Source of the DNA: Leptodactylus fallax
Lineage: Eukaryota > Chordata > Amphibia > Anura > Leptodactylidae
Reading direction: 5' to 3'
Assembly (NCBI GenBank): GCA_947044405.1
Contig: CAMRHE010000054.1
Coordinates: 5,471,501 to 5,535,500, forward strand
Length of the DNA: 64,000 nt
The translations under genes and the position numbers were made by a program. Of this stretch, positions 9,952 through 22,959 are shown piece by piece (positions within the stretch are counted from its first letter, which is position 1; each line of letters starts with the position of its first letter). Under the pieces are notes generated by a model. The model saw only the letters and a program-made list of their open reading frames with translations, was not told where the DNA came from and made no database searches.

Positions 9952-11978
9952 GAGCAGTGGAAGCAGTGTCCAGTTTGCCATGGGAGTTTTATCTTGTCTG
10001 GCCTCAAGTGTTATGGCCGAGAGGGTGTTCATTGCTGTCAGCAGAGTTGTAACACATAAAAAGATGTCCATAGGTAGCCTGGAAAAAAATTACTTTTATC
10101 AAAATAAATTAGACATGGATCTGTGAGGATTTTCAAAAACTTCTGACTGAGCCCTCCAAATAGTGGTGTCACCGTCTCCCTTTATCATCATCTTCCATTT
10201 ACTGTACTACTGATGATGTTGACTGCTAATCTTAAATATCTACCACCACTGCCACCACACAGTCAGACACATTCTACAACCTGGTACCTCATATTATGCC
10301 CTGCTGCCACTGCCATAATTGTTGCCACAGCTACCTCCACTGCCACCACTCAGGCAGATATGGCCTGAGGACTGGTCCTTCATATTATGCCCTGCTGCGC
10401 TGCCAGAAATGTTGCCATAGCTACCACCACTGCCACCACTAATCCAGACATGTCCTGCGGCCTGGTCCATCATATTTTGCCCTGCTGCACTGCCACAAAT
10501 GTTGCCACAGCTGCCTAGTGCCTACCACCACTCTGGAAGACATGTCCTGGTCCATCATATTATGCCCTACTGCACTGCCACACATGTTGTCTCAACTACC
10601 ACCAATCAGCCAGACATCCCCTGAGGTCTGGTTCACCATCACTTTCCACTATAGAACCCTGTTAGTGCCACTGTGGTGCTGGCATAAAGAAAAAAATAGA
10701 TTTTACATCTGCTGCCACCAGGGGATAATTTTTGGTTGTTTTTTTTTTTTTTTTTTTTTAAAAGTCAATTCATCATTTAATCACTCTTTAAGTGGCTCAC
10801 AGCCAAAAATTTGTCTACGAAACAATAAGCCCCTGTTGCACTCACAAGCCATCAAAACAGGCTCATTTTTTCTACATAGTTATTGCTTTTTGCAATTTAA
10901 CCGTTACATCTACAGTATCTAAAAAATCAAGAGCATGCACCTTTTCCAACAAAAAAGGGTAATTTTTGGAGCATTTTAAATGTTAAATGCGCAAAAGCGA
11001 GTGTCAGCGCAGTGTATGGTTAAAGTCTGAGTTTGTATCCACTGCTTACCATTTGTTTTTCCATAGACATACATGTCATTTTACTTTGACATAACTTTGG
11101 CTGTGTTTGCCTTAGAAAGCTAGAAATTGGATACATAGGGTCCATTGTTACACAATATTAAAGTGTGGTTTGTACCAAACTTGTTCAACCCAAAATTAAT
11201 CATGGATCCAAGCCACCCGAACTCAACATTTATCTTGGGAGGTTCACCTAAATCAGTTAATTGTGGAGAAGTCTGTAGACTTGCTGAGATGACATCTAGG
11301 CACAGATGCAGGCTGGTCTATATCCTTGCTTTCTGGGCCTTGTTGTCTCAACATCACTATGAAACCTGTGCCTGGTACTGTATCTATTTCACTTGAATGA
11401 GATTGAGTCAATCTCTATGATCAGTGCAGTGAGGAAACAGGAAGTTAAAGTCATGGCACAACTGAAGCCTGGTGAGGTGAGTAAGGACATGATCCTAGGA
11501 ATGCAGCATTAACTATTCCACTGCCCTCCCTCTACCAGTATCTTACCATTAGACTATGCTACACTAGTAGTATAATGTTGTACCGTGTTAGCCATAGAAA
11601 GTAGTGGAATATACTCAGTTAGCCTCTAAAAGGTATCGCCTGATTTCTTCACTCTTCCACTATACTACACTAACAGGGATCCTTGCATTATCCCTTTCAC
11701 TGTGCTAGAAAGCCAAATATATTGTAAATAAATCTCTTATTGTCATAGACCACCAAGTATACTGACATTAATCTCTTAATTCCTGTAGATATCCAGGGAT
11801 ATCTACATTATTCTTTTCACTGGCAAATCCGCCAGAGATACTGGAATTAATCCCCTTAAAAGACCTCAGAGTATAATAATTTCAATGCTGGGTCTATCTG
11901 AACAAGTTTGGCCTGAAATTAATCTTTGGGATTAACCAGCCAAAACAAAACAAATGTTCAGAGGTTCGCCCGTCTCTA
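9952..11978 (+). mobile_element. hAT element, 3' part after the L2 insertion
   Basis: The reading frame of the hAT transposase C-terminus resumes as EQWKQCPVCHGSFILSGLKC (9952-10011) and then stops. Downstream non-coding sequence (the 90-bp repeats, then aaattcatcatttaat-like sequence near 10765 and gtttgtatccactgcttac near 11030) is matched by the minus-strand copy at 27480-28130. The element probably ends at 11978 with CCCGTCTCTA, which resembles the TAGAGATGAG terminus of the other copy at 26949. The left end and its target duplication lie outside the window. Confidence 0.6.
10288..10640 (+). repeat. Tandem repeats of about 90 bp
   Basis: Four diverged units start with a CATATTATGCCCTGCTGC core at about 10288, 10381, 10471 and 10556. 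Each continues with a GTTGCCACAGCTACC-like and a CACCACTxxxCAGACAT-like segment. They lie in the 3' non-coding part of the hAT element. An open frame through them (10518-10922) is accidental. Confidence 0.75.
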
Positions 11979-12114
11979 GTTAAAAGACTATAATTAACAC
12001 TTTCCCTAAACAAGAGTGGCCACACATAGCGTCAAATTGAATAGTTAGCATATCTCTTTGCAAAAACTTATTACAAAATATTGTTGCTCTTAGAAAAGTG
12101 GCTTGTGGCACTTA

Positions 12115-12316
12115 CAGTCATGGCTGTTGTGAATTTGGCGTGAAATTATCATTATCATTTTTGCCTTTTTTTCTCAGTTTTTTTGTGTTGTTCTAAAGCA
12201 TGCAAAGAAAATAAACATGTGTATAACAAAACATGTGTAATTGCAATCATTTTCTGAGAGAAATACTTCATTTTGTGGAAAACTTTCAGGGGTGCCAACA
12301 CTTACGGCCATGACTG
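12115..12316. mobile_element. Tc1-derived MITE (202 bp)
   Basis: TA-flanked (12113-12114 and 12317-12318) with CAGTCATGGC at the left and its reverse complement at the right. The right-hand 150 bp match the 3' end of the larger Tc1 at 49350-51526 (both have AATAAACATGTGTATAACAA and GAGAAATACTTCATTTT). It is therefore an internally deleted derivative of that family, without coding sequence. Confidence 0.85.
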
Positions 12317-12328
12317 TATATCTGGACA

Positions 12329-12700
12329 CAGGGCCGTTTTAACATATTGGTGGGCCCTCTGAAAAGGTTTCATAAGTGTGCCCCCCATCACCACCACTTA
12401 GAAATACTTGACCTGCACAAATTATAATGCCCTCTCAATGGCCCCAACTGTATATATCAAAGAAAAAAACAAACCTTAATACTCACCTTTCCTTGTTCCC
12501 CCGTTCATTCCTCTCTTTTCCTGGAGTCTTTAAGGAGTAACAGGTGCGATGTAAGTGACGTCACTACATCGTGCCTCCTACTCCCAGGACACCTGGAGCC
12601 ACAACAGCGGCCGGGTGGTGAAGCAGGGAACGGACGGCTCTCTACATCATTACTGGCTTCAACTCATCGGTGTCCTCCAGAGCTGCGGGACATAAATAGT
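12329..12700. mobile_element. hAT-like fragment (CAGGGCCG terminus)
   Basis: Starts CAGGGCCGTTTTAACATATT, a hAT-type terminus. A related start (CAGGGCTGCTTTAACC) occurs near 17286, and the two share a CTTCAxCTCATCxGxGTCCTC segment (near 12658 and 17411). No matching right end was found, so the right border is approximate and the element may be truncated. Confidence 0.45.
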
Positions 12701-13526
12701 ATTAGCATATTCGTTTGTGTTAGCTTATCAGGAGATCAAGTTGCTTTTAGAAAAGCTGCTTAAGGGGGCGTTCACAATACCGTTGGTGACAGTCAGTAGA
12801 GTCCGTTACTATTGTCTGCTACAAGATTTTAATAACAGACACTAGTTGAACCGTCAGAAATCTTTTAAAATTTCCATTCATATCAATGGGATATTTATCT
12901 TGTGTCCGTTAGTGTCCGTTAGTGACCGTCAGTGTCCGTTAGACACCCAATCCGTCACATGGCTGTTTTTTTTTATGCGGACAAAAAAACCTACACGCAG
13001 GACTTTTGAGTCCATTAAAAAAAACGGTTTCATGATGGATGCCAAGTGTCCGTTATTTTTTAACATTAAAGTCTATGTGTAATGGACTTATAATGGACAG
13101 TAACGGATGGCCATCGATAACTGTCTGTTATTTTGTGTCCGTTTGTTTTATGAGCATGCTCATAAAGGACAAGACAACTCTAGGGATACATGAGGAAATT
13201 TATTTGAAAAACCTTATTAATATGAAAAATGATGTTTGTGCACAAAAAAATACAATAAAAAAAGATAAATGTTTTTATTAAAAATAAAATTTTAGTTTTT
13301 TTAAACAAACAATAGAGGCGGAGTTGGTTTCTTTAAGATACTGTTAAGGGAGGCCTCCTTAGTTGGTTAAAGTGTTAGCGTACACTTTGACTACTGAGGA
13401 TCCCTCTCCTAACACCATCTTTAAAGAAACCATTTACAGTTGCAAGCATTTATAATGGAACAGTCAACATGCTGAGGAATAAAGTCTTTCATTTTCAGTG
13501 CTCAGGACTTTAATCATTGAGACTTT

Positions 13527-14775
13527 TCAGACAATCAACTGTCCAAAAAAACAAAAAAAAAGTCCAAGGAATAAAATTAAACTCTGCCATCCTACCAGTC
13601 TACCCAACCTGCATTGGAAAGAAAAAATGCTGCTAAATTGTCCCTCATATGGCTGGCAGCTACTGTAGATCGTGGGCCAGATGAGTTGAGACCATGTACA
13701 CCCAGACTCCAATTCCTGGGTGTCAACTGGCAATGGTTCCCTTGACAGCAGGAAGTTATGGAAGACCACGCAGGCTTTCACAACATCATCCACAGATTCT
13801 GGCTTCAGCTGGATAGCAGTGGTAAAAAATCGCCATTTTGAAGTGAGGATCCCGAACACACACTCCACAAGTTGCCGGGCTCTTGACAGTCTGTAGTTGT
13901 AGATTCTTTTCTAGAAGTTGAGGCCTCGTCGCCAACAACCACAAACAGGCATAGGAGGTCCATCATTTCCAGAAAATGGCTTTGGTGCTGGCAATTCAAA
14001 TTCTCCAGAATAGATTCTCCGTCCCATGTCCGTCCATCCTTGAAGAGTCGATGGTGTGGCCATATACCCAATGTCCACAGCCAAAAAACGATACAGGGCA
14101 TCAGCAATGGACATCAGCACAATGGAAAAGTACTTCTTGTAGTTGAAGAACAGGGAGCCACTCCTTGCAGGTTTCTGGATACGGATGTGCTTTCTATTGA
14201 CTGCTCCTACAGAATTTGGATAACACGTCACCTCCCAGAACTTTTCTGCTATGTCCTTCCATTGTTCAGTAGATGGGATAAATTCTTCATGCAGCAAATC
14301 CCACAGGGCCTGGCAAGCATCCCAGACGATGTAGGAGATGCTTGACTTGCCAAGACGAAACTGGAAGTGCATGGAGGAGAAGCTCTCGCCTGTTGCCAGA
14401 TACCTTGAAATAAAAAAAAAGAAAAATAATTCAAAAAGTGTGTGTGTATATACTGTATATATATATATGGTGGAAATACAGTGTTGATACTCACCAAAGG
14501 GTCACTATCAAGCGCTCCTCTGGTGTAATGCTCCTCTCCAAGTGTGTTTCCTGTCTCTGGAGTCTGGTTGACAGCTGCCGAAGAAGTTCATCAAAGCTGG
14601 GAATGGACATGTGCAGGTAATCGTGGAACTTCTCTGGATGTTGTCGCAGTTCTCCATACAGGCTTGAATACACTCCCCTTGTCATGCGGGCGGATGTAAT
14701 GGGATGGACCCAGAAGCGTCACCTTCGCCACCATGTCTGCCTAGCAATCCTTCTCCACTTCTCCCTCAGCCGGTT
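13527..14775 (-). pseudogene. HARBI1-like transposase pseudogene with one intron
   Basis: Read on the minus strand, the protein begins near 14775 (RLREKWRRIARQTWWRR, then RFWVHPITSARMTRGVYSSL) and runs to TLW at 14495. After a 91-bp intron it continues WYLATGESFSSMHFQFRLGK and DDE_Tnp_4-type sequence. The acidic residue near the end of the nuclease (VECVFGILTSKWRFF, about 13865) is present. Defects: TGA at 14719-14721, TAG at 13911-13913, and SVGAVNRKHI where the family has an aspartate (GAxDGKH), so the first catalytic acid is lost. In active elements the product cuts DNA together with a Myb-like partner. This copy should be dead. Confidence 0.85.
14404..14494 (-). other. Intron of the Harbinger transposase
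   Basis: On the minus strand the donor is TTG|GTGAGT at 14494 and the acceptor is TTTCAAG|GTA ending at 14404. Splicing joins TLW to YLATGESF in frame, restoring a conserved family block. The intron carries short TG and TA microsatellite runs (14440-14470). Confidence 0.75.
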
Positions 14776-15168
14776 CACCTCTAGGTCAAAGAAAACAGAT
14801 GGAGGAATCATTTTAAAAAATGACAGCAGCAGCACAAGTAGAACTGGAACATAGAAACAATACTCTGCTCTCCAAAACTTGGCTCCAGAATGAATTGTCA
14901 GCTCTTCTTCCTGCTTTTATAATCTCTCTGTCGTCATTAGGTGTTATGGCAACCAAATAAACAAAAAAAACAGACTGAAAATTTACGAACACAAACGTCC
15001 ATTTTTCATGTATTTTTAACAGATTGGGTTTAATGGATCCATTAAAAAAACGGATACATAAGCATCAGTTACTATCCATTTGTGTCCGTTTATGTAGGTG
15101 TCCATTTTTTTTTCTTTTAACGGACACCTTCATAACGCAATCCTAATGGTAGTGTGAACCCTGCCTAA

Positions 15169-16095
15169 GTTGTAACACACATATCTGGAAATGTCCAGTC
15201 AAGAGGACAGGTACAGGAAATGTACTGGGGGGGGAGAATGTATAATAGCAAAGACCAAATTAGCCTCCCATTATGCTGCTATGTACCTTTACTCATAACA
15301 GACAAGCCTGGAGATTGTTTTCCACTCTAAGCTCTAATTATGACTTTTTGGACCAGTTCTGCTCCAATACTTTTGAACCAATTCTGCTACAGTGCAGTAG
15401 TTGTTTGCAAACAATGCATTTCCTCTGGGAAGGTGACTACACTGCAGGTTCTGACTATAGGGTATGTATGCCCTAGATTAAAGTCACAAAATATCAGCTG
15501 TTAAAGCTGGAAGACAATTAGCCTAATGATGGCAAATGTGTACAGATTCACTGAATATGTTCACATTATAAAAATAATCCATTGCTTTGGAATTAATTTG
15601 TACTGTAAGACTATGTCTTTCAGAAATGTTTGCATAGTAGGTATATTTTATAGAAGGAATTAGAATGTATTTTTAGCAATTCCCTAATCACTAAATTTAT
15701 AGCAGGTTGTACTTGCTTGACTCTGACATGTCCTGTTTTGTTGGCATTGCTTTTTCCTAAATGTATTTAAAAAGTATTAAAATAATGGTGGAACAGATAA
15801 TGCATTGTTTTTTCAGAGCACAATGACATCAATGGCAATTACTTAAATGTTGACTCATATTAAAAAGAATATAATAAACTTTGTTATACATTTATACATC
15901 TGCTGCAGATCTATGGAAAATATGTGTGCTGTCATTATCTGGCTGATAGTTTATGGATTTCAAAGTAGATTTGATTTAACTAGAAATCTATGTCTAAAAT
16001 CAAAACTGTTCAAAACTTGAAATGCTTCTACATACCAAAGCGAAATCACAATGGAAGTTTTTGTGCATTATAAGTTAAAAAAATATATACACCTA
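15169..16095. other. No gene recognised
   Basis: AT-rich unique-looking sequence. A cysteine-containing open stretch at 15273-15476 was compared with the missing GFRAL D1 exons and does not match them. No transposon ends were seen. Confidence 0.5.
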
Positions 16096-16099
16096 TTGA

Positions 16100-16900
16100 C
16101 CATGGATGTAACTGGGAATGACTGGGCCCCATAGGAAACTTTTGACGGCCACCCTGTCCACATGATATAAGTTCCCCTTTAATGGCCCTCACATAAGTAT
16201 TACCCTCCCATTTACTGTTCCCTACATGGTATAATGCCTGCTTTACTGGCCCCCACATCGTATAATGCCCCCTTTACTGACTTCCACACAGTATATTTCC
16301 CTCTTTACTGACTCCCCCACAAAATATATTACCCCCTTTATTTCCCCCCATAAAGTGTATTGTCCCTTTTACAGGCCCCTAAACAGTAAGCACCCCTGTT
16401 ACAGGCTCCCATACAGTAAGTGCTCTGTTACAGAACTTCAAACAGTAAGAGCCCCTTTAAAGGCCCCCATACAGTAAATGCCTACAATACAGTAACAGCC
16501 CCTGTTATAGACCCGCATACAGTAAGTACTGTGTTACAGGCCCACAAACCGTAAGTGCCCCTGTTATAGCCCCTGTGTATAGTTCCCTGCATACAAGCCC
16601 ATACACAAAATATAGACCCACACACAATATACTGCCACCTACTGGATTACTCCAGAAGGTAATGGACAATTTTCATTTACCCATCCCTACTCCATTCCAT
16701 AGCCACAGCATATAACAGCTTCAGGGCATGCATCATCCCCTGGAGGCCTAAGTGGAGATGACTGTGAACAGGAGAGGGGATGGGCAAGGGAAAATTGGCT
16801 GTTACCTGCTGTAGTATCCAACCTATTTAAAAAAACACAGCAGGGGGTTGGACCAACCCCCTAATGTCGCAGGCCCTATAGCAGCCGCTACAGGACATCC
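16100..16900. repeat. Degenerate hAT-like repeat with short internal units
   Basis: The left edge (ATGGATGTAACTGGGAATGA) looks like a diverged copy of the CAGTGGCGTAACTAGCAATG terminus at 7596, and both continue with GGGCCCC. The interior has diverged units of about 25-40 bp built on CCCATACAGTAAGTGCCCCT (16370-16570). No open gene. Confidence 0.45.
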
Positions 16901-17639
16901 TGCAATCACTTCTCTTGCCTCTCATAGCAGGGCTTCCAAGTGGCATTTTTTTAATCAGGATAATGCTTACTAACACACAGCAAGGGTTTCCCAGGAATGT
17001 TCCCACCAGATTGAAACACTTACTTGGCCTGCCTGGTCTCCACTTTTATTGCCAATCGAGCATTTATAAAACCAGTTGGTACACCAGATTCGGCAACCTA
17101 CAAGTGTACAGGATCTACAGGCAGGGTTGGACTGTCCCACCGGGGAATCGGTGAATCCCCCAGTGGGCCCCGAGCCCTGACTATTGGTCCGAATTTTGCC
17201 AATGCAAATGCATTAGTCAGGGGTCCGATCGGGATGGTCATGGGCCCGATCATGCCCCTGACAATCCCGATTGGGCCCCTGACCAATGCATTTGGGCAGG
17301 GCTGCTTTAACCATAGGGCCAACGGTGCACTTGCACCGGGTCCTATGAGAGCGAGGACCCCCTTTGGACAGCGGGACAGTCCTGCATTTGCTGTCCCGCG
17401 CTGTCCCAACTTCAGCTCATCAGCGTCCTCTCAGGACACCGGTGAGTTGTAGACAGCGATGTATCTAGTAGGGGGAGGGGCCATCTGCACGCAGGATGGC
17501 GCAATGATGTCATAGCATTGCGCTTCCTGTGGTGAGACGTCCTGTCTGTGCACCTCGCAGAGAAGATAGACGGCGGCAGCAGAGCAGCAAGGTGAGTATA
17601 AGTTTTATTTTTTTTTTTTTTTTTTCAGTTGTTATATAT

Positions 17640-18104
17640 ATGGCATAAAGGGCCATTAGGGGTCATTATTCTTATAAGGGGGAGAGTATTTATATAAGGA
17701 GCATAGAAAATATAAGGGATCATTGGGAGTATTATTACTATAGGGGGAAGATAATTTATGTAAGGGGGCTTAAAGAATATAAGGGATGCAATATATATAT
17801 ATATTAAATGTGGCCCCTTATATTATTCCAGCCCCCTTATATAAATGATCTCCCCCAGTAATAATGCCCCTAATGACCCTTTATAGGGGGAATTATTACT
17901 GGGGGGAGATTATTTAAATAAGGGGGCTGGAAGAATATAAGGGACATTATTTATAAAAGGGTCATTGGGGACTTTATTCCTATAAGGGGGAGATCATCTA
18001 TATAAGGGACATAGAGAATATAAGGGGTCATTGGGAGTGTTATTACTATAGGGGGAACATAATTTATATAAGTTGGCTTAAAGAGTATTAGGGGCTGCAA
18101 TATA
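17640..18104. repeat. Diverged tandem repeats, left block
   Basis: Units with TATAAGGGGGAGATxATTTATATAAGG and a GGGTCATTGGGxxTATTATTACTATA-like core repeat in both orientations. The block is split by the Tc1 pair and resumes at 21412-21770. Confidence 0.7.

Positions 18105-19750
<1,646 letters not shown>

Positions 19751-19792
<42 letters not shown>
19751..19792. repeat. (TA)21 microsatellite between two Tc1 elements
   Basis: A pure TA run of 42 bases separates the right end of one Tc1 (19750) from the left end of another (19793). TA is the Tc1 target, so the run serves as the target site for both. Confidence 0.95.
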
Positions 19793-19795
<3 letters not shown>

Positions 19796-21409
19796 TGCCT
19801 TGAGAAAGTATTCGGCCCCCTTGAACTTTTCAACCTTTTGCCACATTTCAGACTTCAAACATAAAGATATAAAATTTTAATTTTTTTGGTGAAGAATCAA
19901 CAAGTGGGACACAATTGTGAAGTGGAACGAAATTTATTGGTTATTTTAAACTTTTGTAAAAAATAAAAAACTGAAAAGTGGGACATGCAATATTATTCGG
20001 CCCCTTTACTTTCAGTGCAGCAAACTCACTCCAGAAGTTCAGTGAGGATCTCTGAATGATAAAATGTTGTCCTAAATGACTGATGATGATAAATATAATC
20101 CACCTGTGTGTAATCAAGTCTCCGTATAAATGCACCTGCTCTGTGACAGTCTCAGGGTTCTGTTTAAAGCGCAGAGAGCATCATGAAGACCAAGGAACAC
20201 ACCAGGCAGGTCCGTGATATTGTTGTGGAGAAGTTTAAAGCTGGATTTGGATACAAAAAGATTTCCCAAACTTTAAACATCCCAAGGAGCACTGTGCAAG
20301 CGATCATATTGAAATGGAAGGAGTATCAGACCACTGCAAATCTACCAAGACCTGGCCGTACCTCTAAACTTTCATCTCAAACAAGAAGAAGACTGATCAG
20401 AGATGCATCCAAGAGGCCCATGATCACTCTGGATGAACTGCAGAGATCTACAGCTGAGGTGGGAGAGTCTGTCCATAGGACAACAATCAGTTGTACACTG
20501 CACAAATCTGTTCTTTATGGAAGAAAGCCATTTCTCAAAGATATCCATAAAAAGTCTTGTTTAAAGTTTGCCACAAGCCACCTGGGAGACACACCAAACA
20601 TGTGGAAGAAGGTGCTCTGGTCAGATGAAAGCAAAATCGAACTTTTCGGCCACAATGCAAAACGATATGTTTGGCGTAAAAGCAACACAGCTCATCACCC
20701 TGAACACACCATCCCCACTGTCAAACATGGTGGTGGCAGCATCATGGTTTGGGCCTGCTTTTCTTCAGCAGGGACAGGGAAGATGGTTAAAATTGATGGG
20801 AAGATGGATGGACCAAATACAGGACCATTCTGGAAGAAAACCTGTTGGAGTCTGCAAAAGACCTGAGACTGGGACGGAGATTTATCTTCCAACAAGACAA
20901 TGATCCCAAACATAAAGCAAAATCTACAATGGAATGGTTCACAAATAAACATATCCAGGTGTTAGAATGGCCAAGTCAAAGTCCAGACCTGAATCCAATC
21001 GAGAATCTGTGAAAAGAGCTGAAAACTGCTGTTCACAAACGCTCTCCATCCAACCTCACTGAGCTCGAGCTGTTTTCCAAGGAAGAATGGGCAAGAATTT
21101 CAGTCTCTCGATGTGCAAAACTGATAGAGACATACCCCAAACGACTTGCAGCTGTAATCGCAGCAAAAGGTGGCGCTACAAAGTATTAACTTAAGGGAGC
21201 CGAATAATTTGGCACACCCCACTTTTCAGTTTTTTATTTTTTACAAAAGTTTAAAATATCCAATACATTTCATTCCACTTCACGATTGTGTCCCACTTGT
21301 TGTTGATTCTTCAGCAAAAAATTAAAACTTTATATCCTTATGTTTGAAGCCTGAAATGTGGCAAAAGGTTGAAAAGTTCAAGGGGGCCGAATACTTTAGC
21401 AAGGCACTG
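19793..21409 (+). mobile_element. Tc1 transposon, recently inactivated
   Basis: A 1617-bp element flanked by TA. It begins CAGTGCCTTGAGAAAGTATT and ends ACTTTAGCAAGGCACTG. The inverted repeats are over 180 bp (the GTGGGACACAATTGTGAAGT region at 19900 and its complement at 21280). The transposase has few defects. Confidence 0.93.
20183..21189 (+). pseudogene. Tc1 transposase pseudogene, two lesions
   Basis: It opens MKTKEHTRQVRDIVVEKF and reads in frame to the GKMDG region (about 20812). A one-base loss there shifts the frame; the continuation [19 protein letters not shown] is readable in another frame. A TGA replaces tryptophan in the IENLW box at about 21010-21012. Otherwise all parts are recognisable: HTH near residues 20-50, GRTSK, LWSDESKIELFG with the first aspartate, FQQDNDPKH, and SPDLNPIEN with the glutamate. 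It ends GGATKY. With only two lesions, it probably inserted fairly recently. Confidence 0.9.
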
Positions 21410-21411
21410 TA

Positions 21412-21770
21412 TATTATATAAATTAAATGCGGCACCTTATATTATTTCAGCCCACTCATATAAATTATCTTCACCCTATAGTAATAAGACTCCCAATGAC
21501 CCCTTATATTCTCTATGCCCCTTATATAAATGATCTCCCCCCAGTAATAATGCCCCCTAATGATTCCTTATAGGGGGCATTATTACTGGGGGAGATTATT
21601 TATATAAGGGGGCTTAAAGAATATAAGGGACATTATTTATAAAAGGGGTCATTACTGGGGTCATTAATATAAGGAGGCATTAGGGGAGCAGTATTTATGT
21701 CAGGGGGCATAATATACGGGGGCAATTGGGCAGTGTTAAATTAAGGAGCACTTGACCTTTATGACAAGGC
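21412..21770. repeat. Diverged tandem repeats, right block
   Basis: This resumes the repeat family of 17640-18104 (CCCTTATATTCTCTATGCCC, ATTACTGGGGGAGATTATTT and similar), confirming that the two Tc1 elements landed inside one repeat array. Confidence 0.7.
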
Positions 21771-22077
21771 TCTTACAACTCATTTTTATTGATGATCAGT
21801 CCTCAGGATAGACCAGGGGTCGGCAACCACTGGCACCAGTGCCAAGAGTGGCACGCGAGGCATATTTCCCTGGCACGGGCAACCGAGTCCTCACCCAGAT
21901 ATTTGCCTGATCCTATTAAAATTTCATTAGCACCAGGTGCTGCCTGAAGATGGATGCGGCATTACCCGGCGTCTGCACAGTCTATGTACAGTAGTAAAGC
22001 CGGTAATTGCCGGCTTCACTACTGTACCTGAGTGAATTGCTCAGGATTGGTTAAAGCTATAAAGAAACACTTTGATT

Positions 22078-22110
22078 CATTTTAAAGATGAAAATTTCAT
22101 CTTTAAAATG
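22078..22110. repeat. Palindrome, 16-bp arms
   Basis: CATTTTAAAGATGAAA is followed, after one base, by its exact reverse complement. The sequence further out (AATTGCTCAGGAT on both sides, inverted) extends the inverted repeat with mismatches to roughly 60-75 bp per arm. Confidence 0.9.
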
Positions 22111-22269
22111 ATATCAAAATCACCATGATTGTCCTTACACATCCTGAGCAATTAGCTGGTGAAAACAATGTTCGGCATTGAAATCCCAATGCCGATCTCA
22201 ATTCCCGACATCATTTTAACAGTGAATCGCTCTGAATCTGTAATGTCTATCATGGCGATCTTGGTATCT

Positions 22270-22298
22270 TTTTAAAGATGAGATTCTCATCTTTAAAA
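22270..22298. repeat. Palindrome, 14-bp arms
   Basis: TTTTAAAGATGAGA, one base, then its exact reverse complement. The core is shared with the palindrome 190 bp upstream, so the two probably arose by duplication. Confidence 0.9.
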
Positions 22299-22959
22299 TG
22301 AATCCAGTTGCATCTTTGTGGCCATAACAGATCCTTAGAAATGGGGCTCTAAAGTGTCCAGCCCCCCTCCTGCCTCAGGCAGCATCTTAGAGCTAAGGAA
22401 GGAGGGGGAGGAGGAGCTGCAGACTGCAGAGACAATGATAACTCATCATTGTCTGTGCATAAGCTAGAGATGACGACGGGGGGGGGGGGGGGGTGGGTAG
22501 CAAAGACTTCTGTCAATGTTATCCCCTCTCCTATCTATCAGAGAGCATACTATACTTTTGCTCTCTGATTGTCACATACAGGGATAATGTAACACCCCTC
22601 TGAGCCTAATCACATAACCAGGAAGTTATTGGCGCTGTGACCCAGACATTTACCATCATCCAGGTCGCAGCGCCAGAAGTGTCACACCAAACACTTACAC
22701 AACACATGCACAAAGTCACTAATGCAATTTGAGGTGGACATTAAACTGTGAGGGTAGGTGGAGGGGGAAATTATACTGAGGGGGACATTAAACTGGAGGC
22801 AACATTAAACTGTGTGGCGCTTGGGGGGGGACATTATGCTGTGGGGGCAGATGGACGAGGACATTAAACTGTGGGGATAGCTGGAGGGAGATATTATATT
22901 GTATGGGGCCACTAGGGAGACATTATAATTTGTGCAAGTCAGGTATTTCTAAGTGTTGG

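Larger units (their letters stand above)
12774..15165 (-). mobile_element. Harbinger (PIF) transposon, decayed
   Basis: A 2392-bp element flanked by TAA on both sides (12771-12773 and 15166-15168), the 3-bp duplication of Harbinger elements. The ends are inverted: GGGGGCGTTCACAATACC at the left, and GGCAGGGTTCACACTACC reading inward from the right. Subterminal TGTCCGTTA-type repeats occur on both sides (12900-12950, 13040-13150 and 15080-15130). It encodes one recognisable gene, a HARBI1-like transposase on the minus strand. The companion Myb-like (MADF) gene of complete Harbingers is not visible. Confidence 0.85.

Noticed and set aside
10518..10922. Open frame of 134 codons
   Set aside because: Runs through 90-bp non-coding repeats and a poly-T run of the hAT 3' region.
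11560..11660. TACCGTGTTAGCCATAGAAA-type motif seen in other vertebrate repeats
   Set aside because: Too short and without a visible partner end to define an element.
15273..15476. Open stretch with several cysteines, tested as a possible GFRAL D1 exon
   Set aside because: Cysteine spacing does not match GFRAL D1 and there are no convincing splice borders at both ends.
17024..17452. Plus- and minus-strand open frames of 103-142 codons
   Set aside because: They run through GC-rich hAT terminal sequence, lack domains and mirror each other, as expected from compositional bias.
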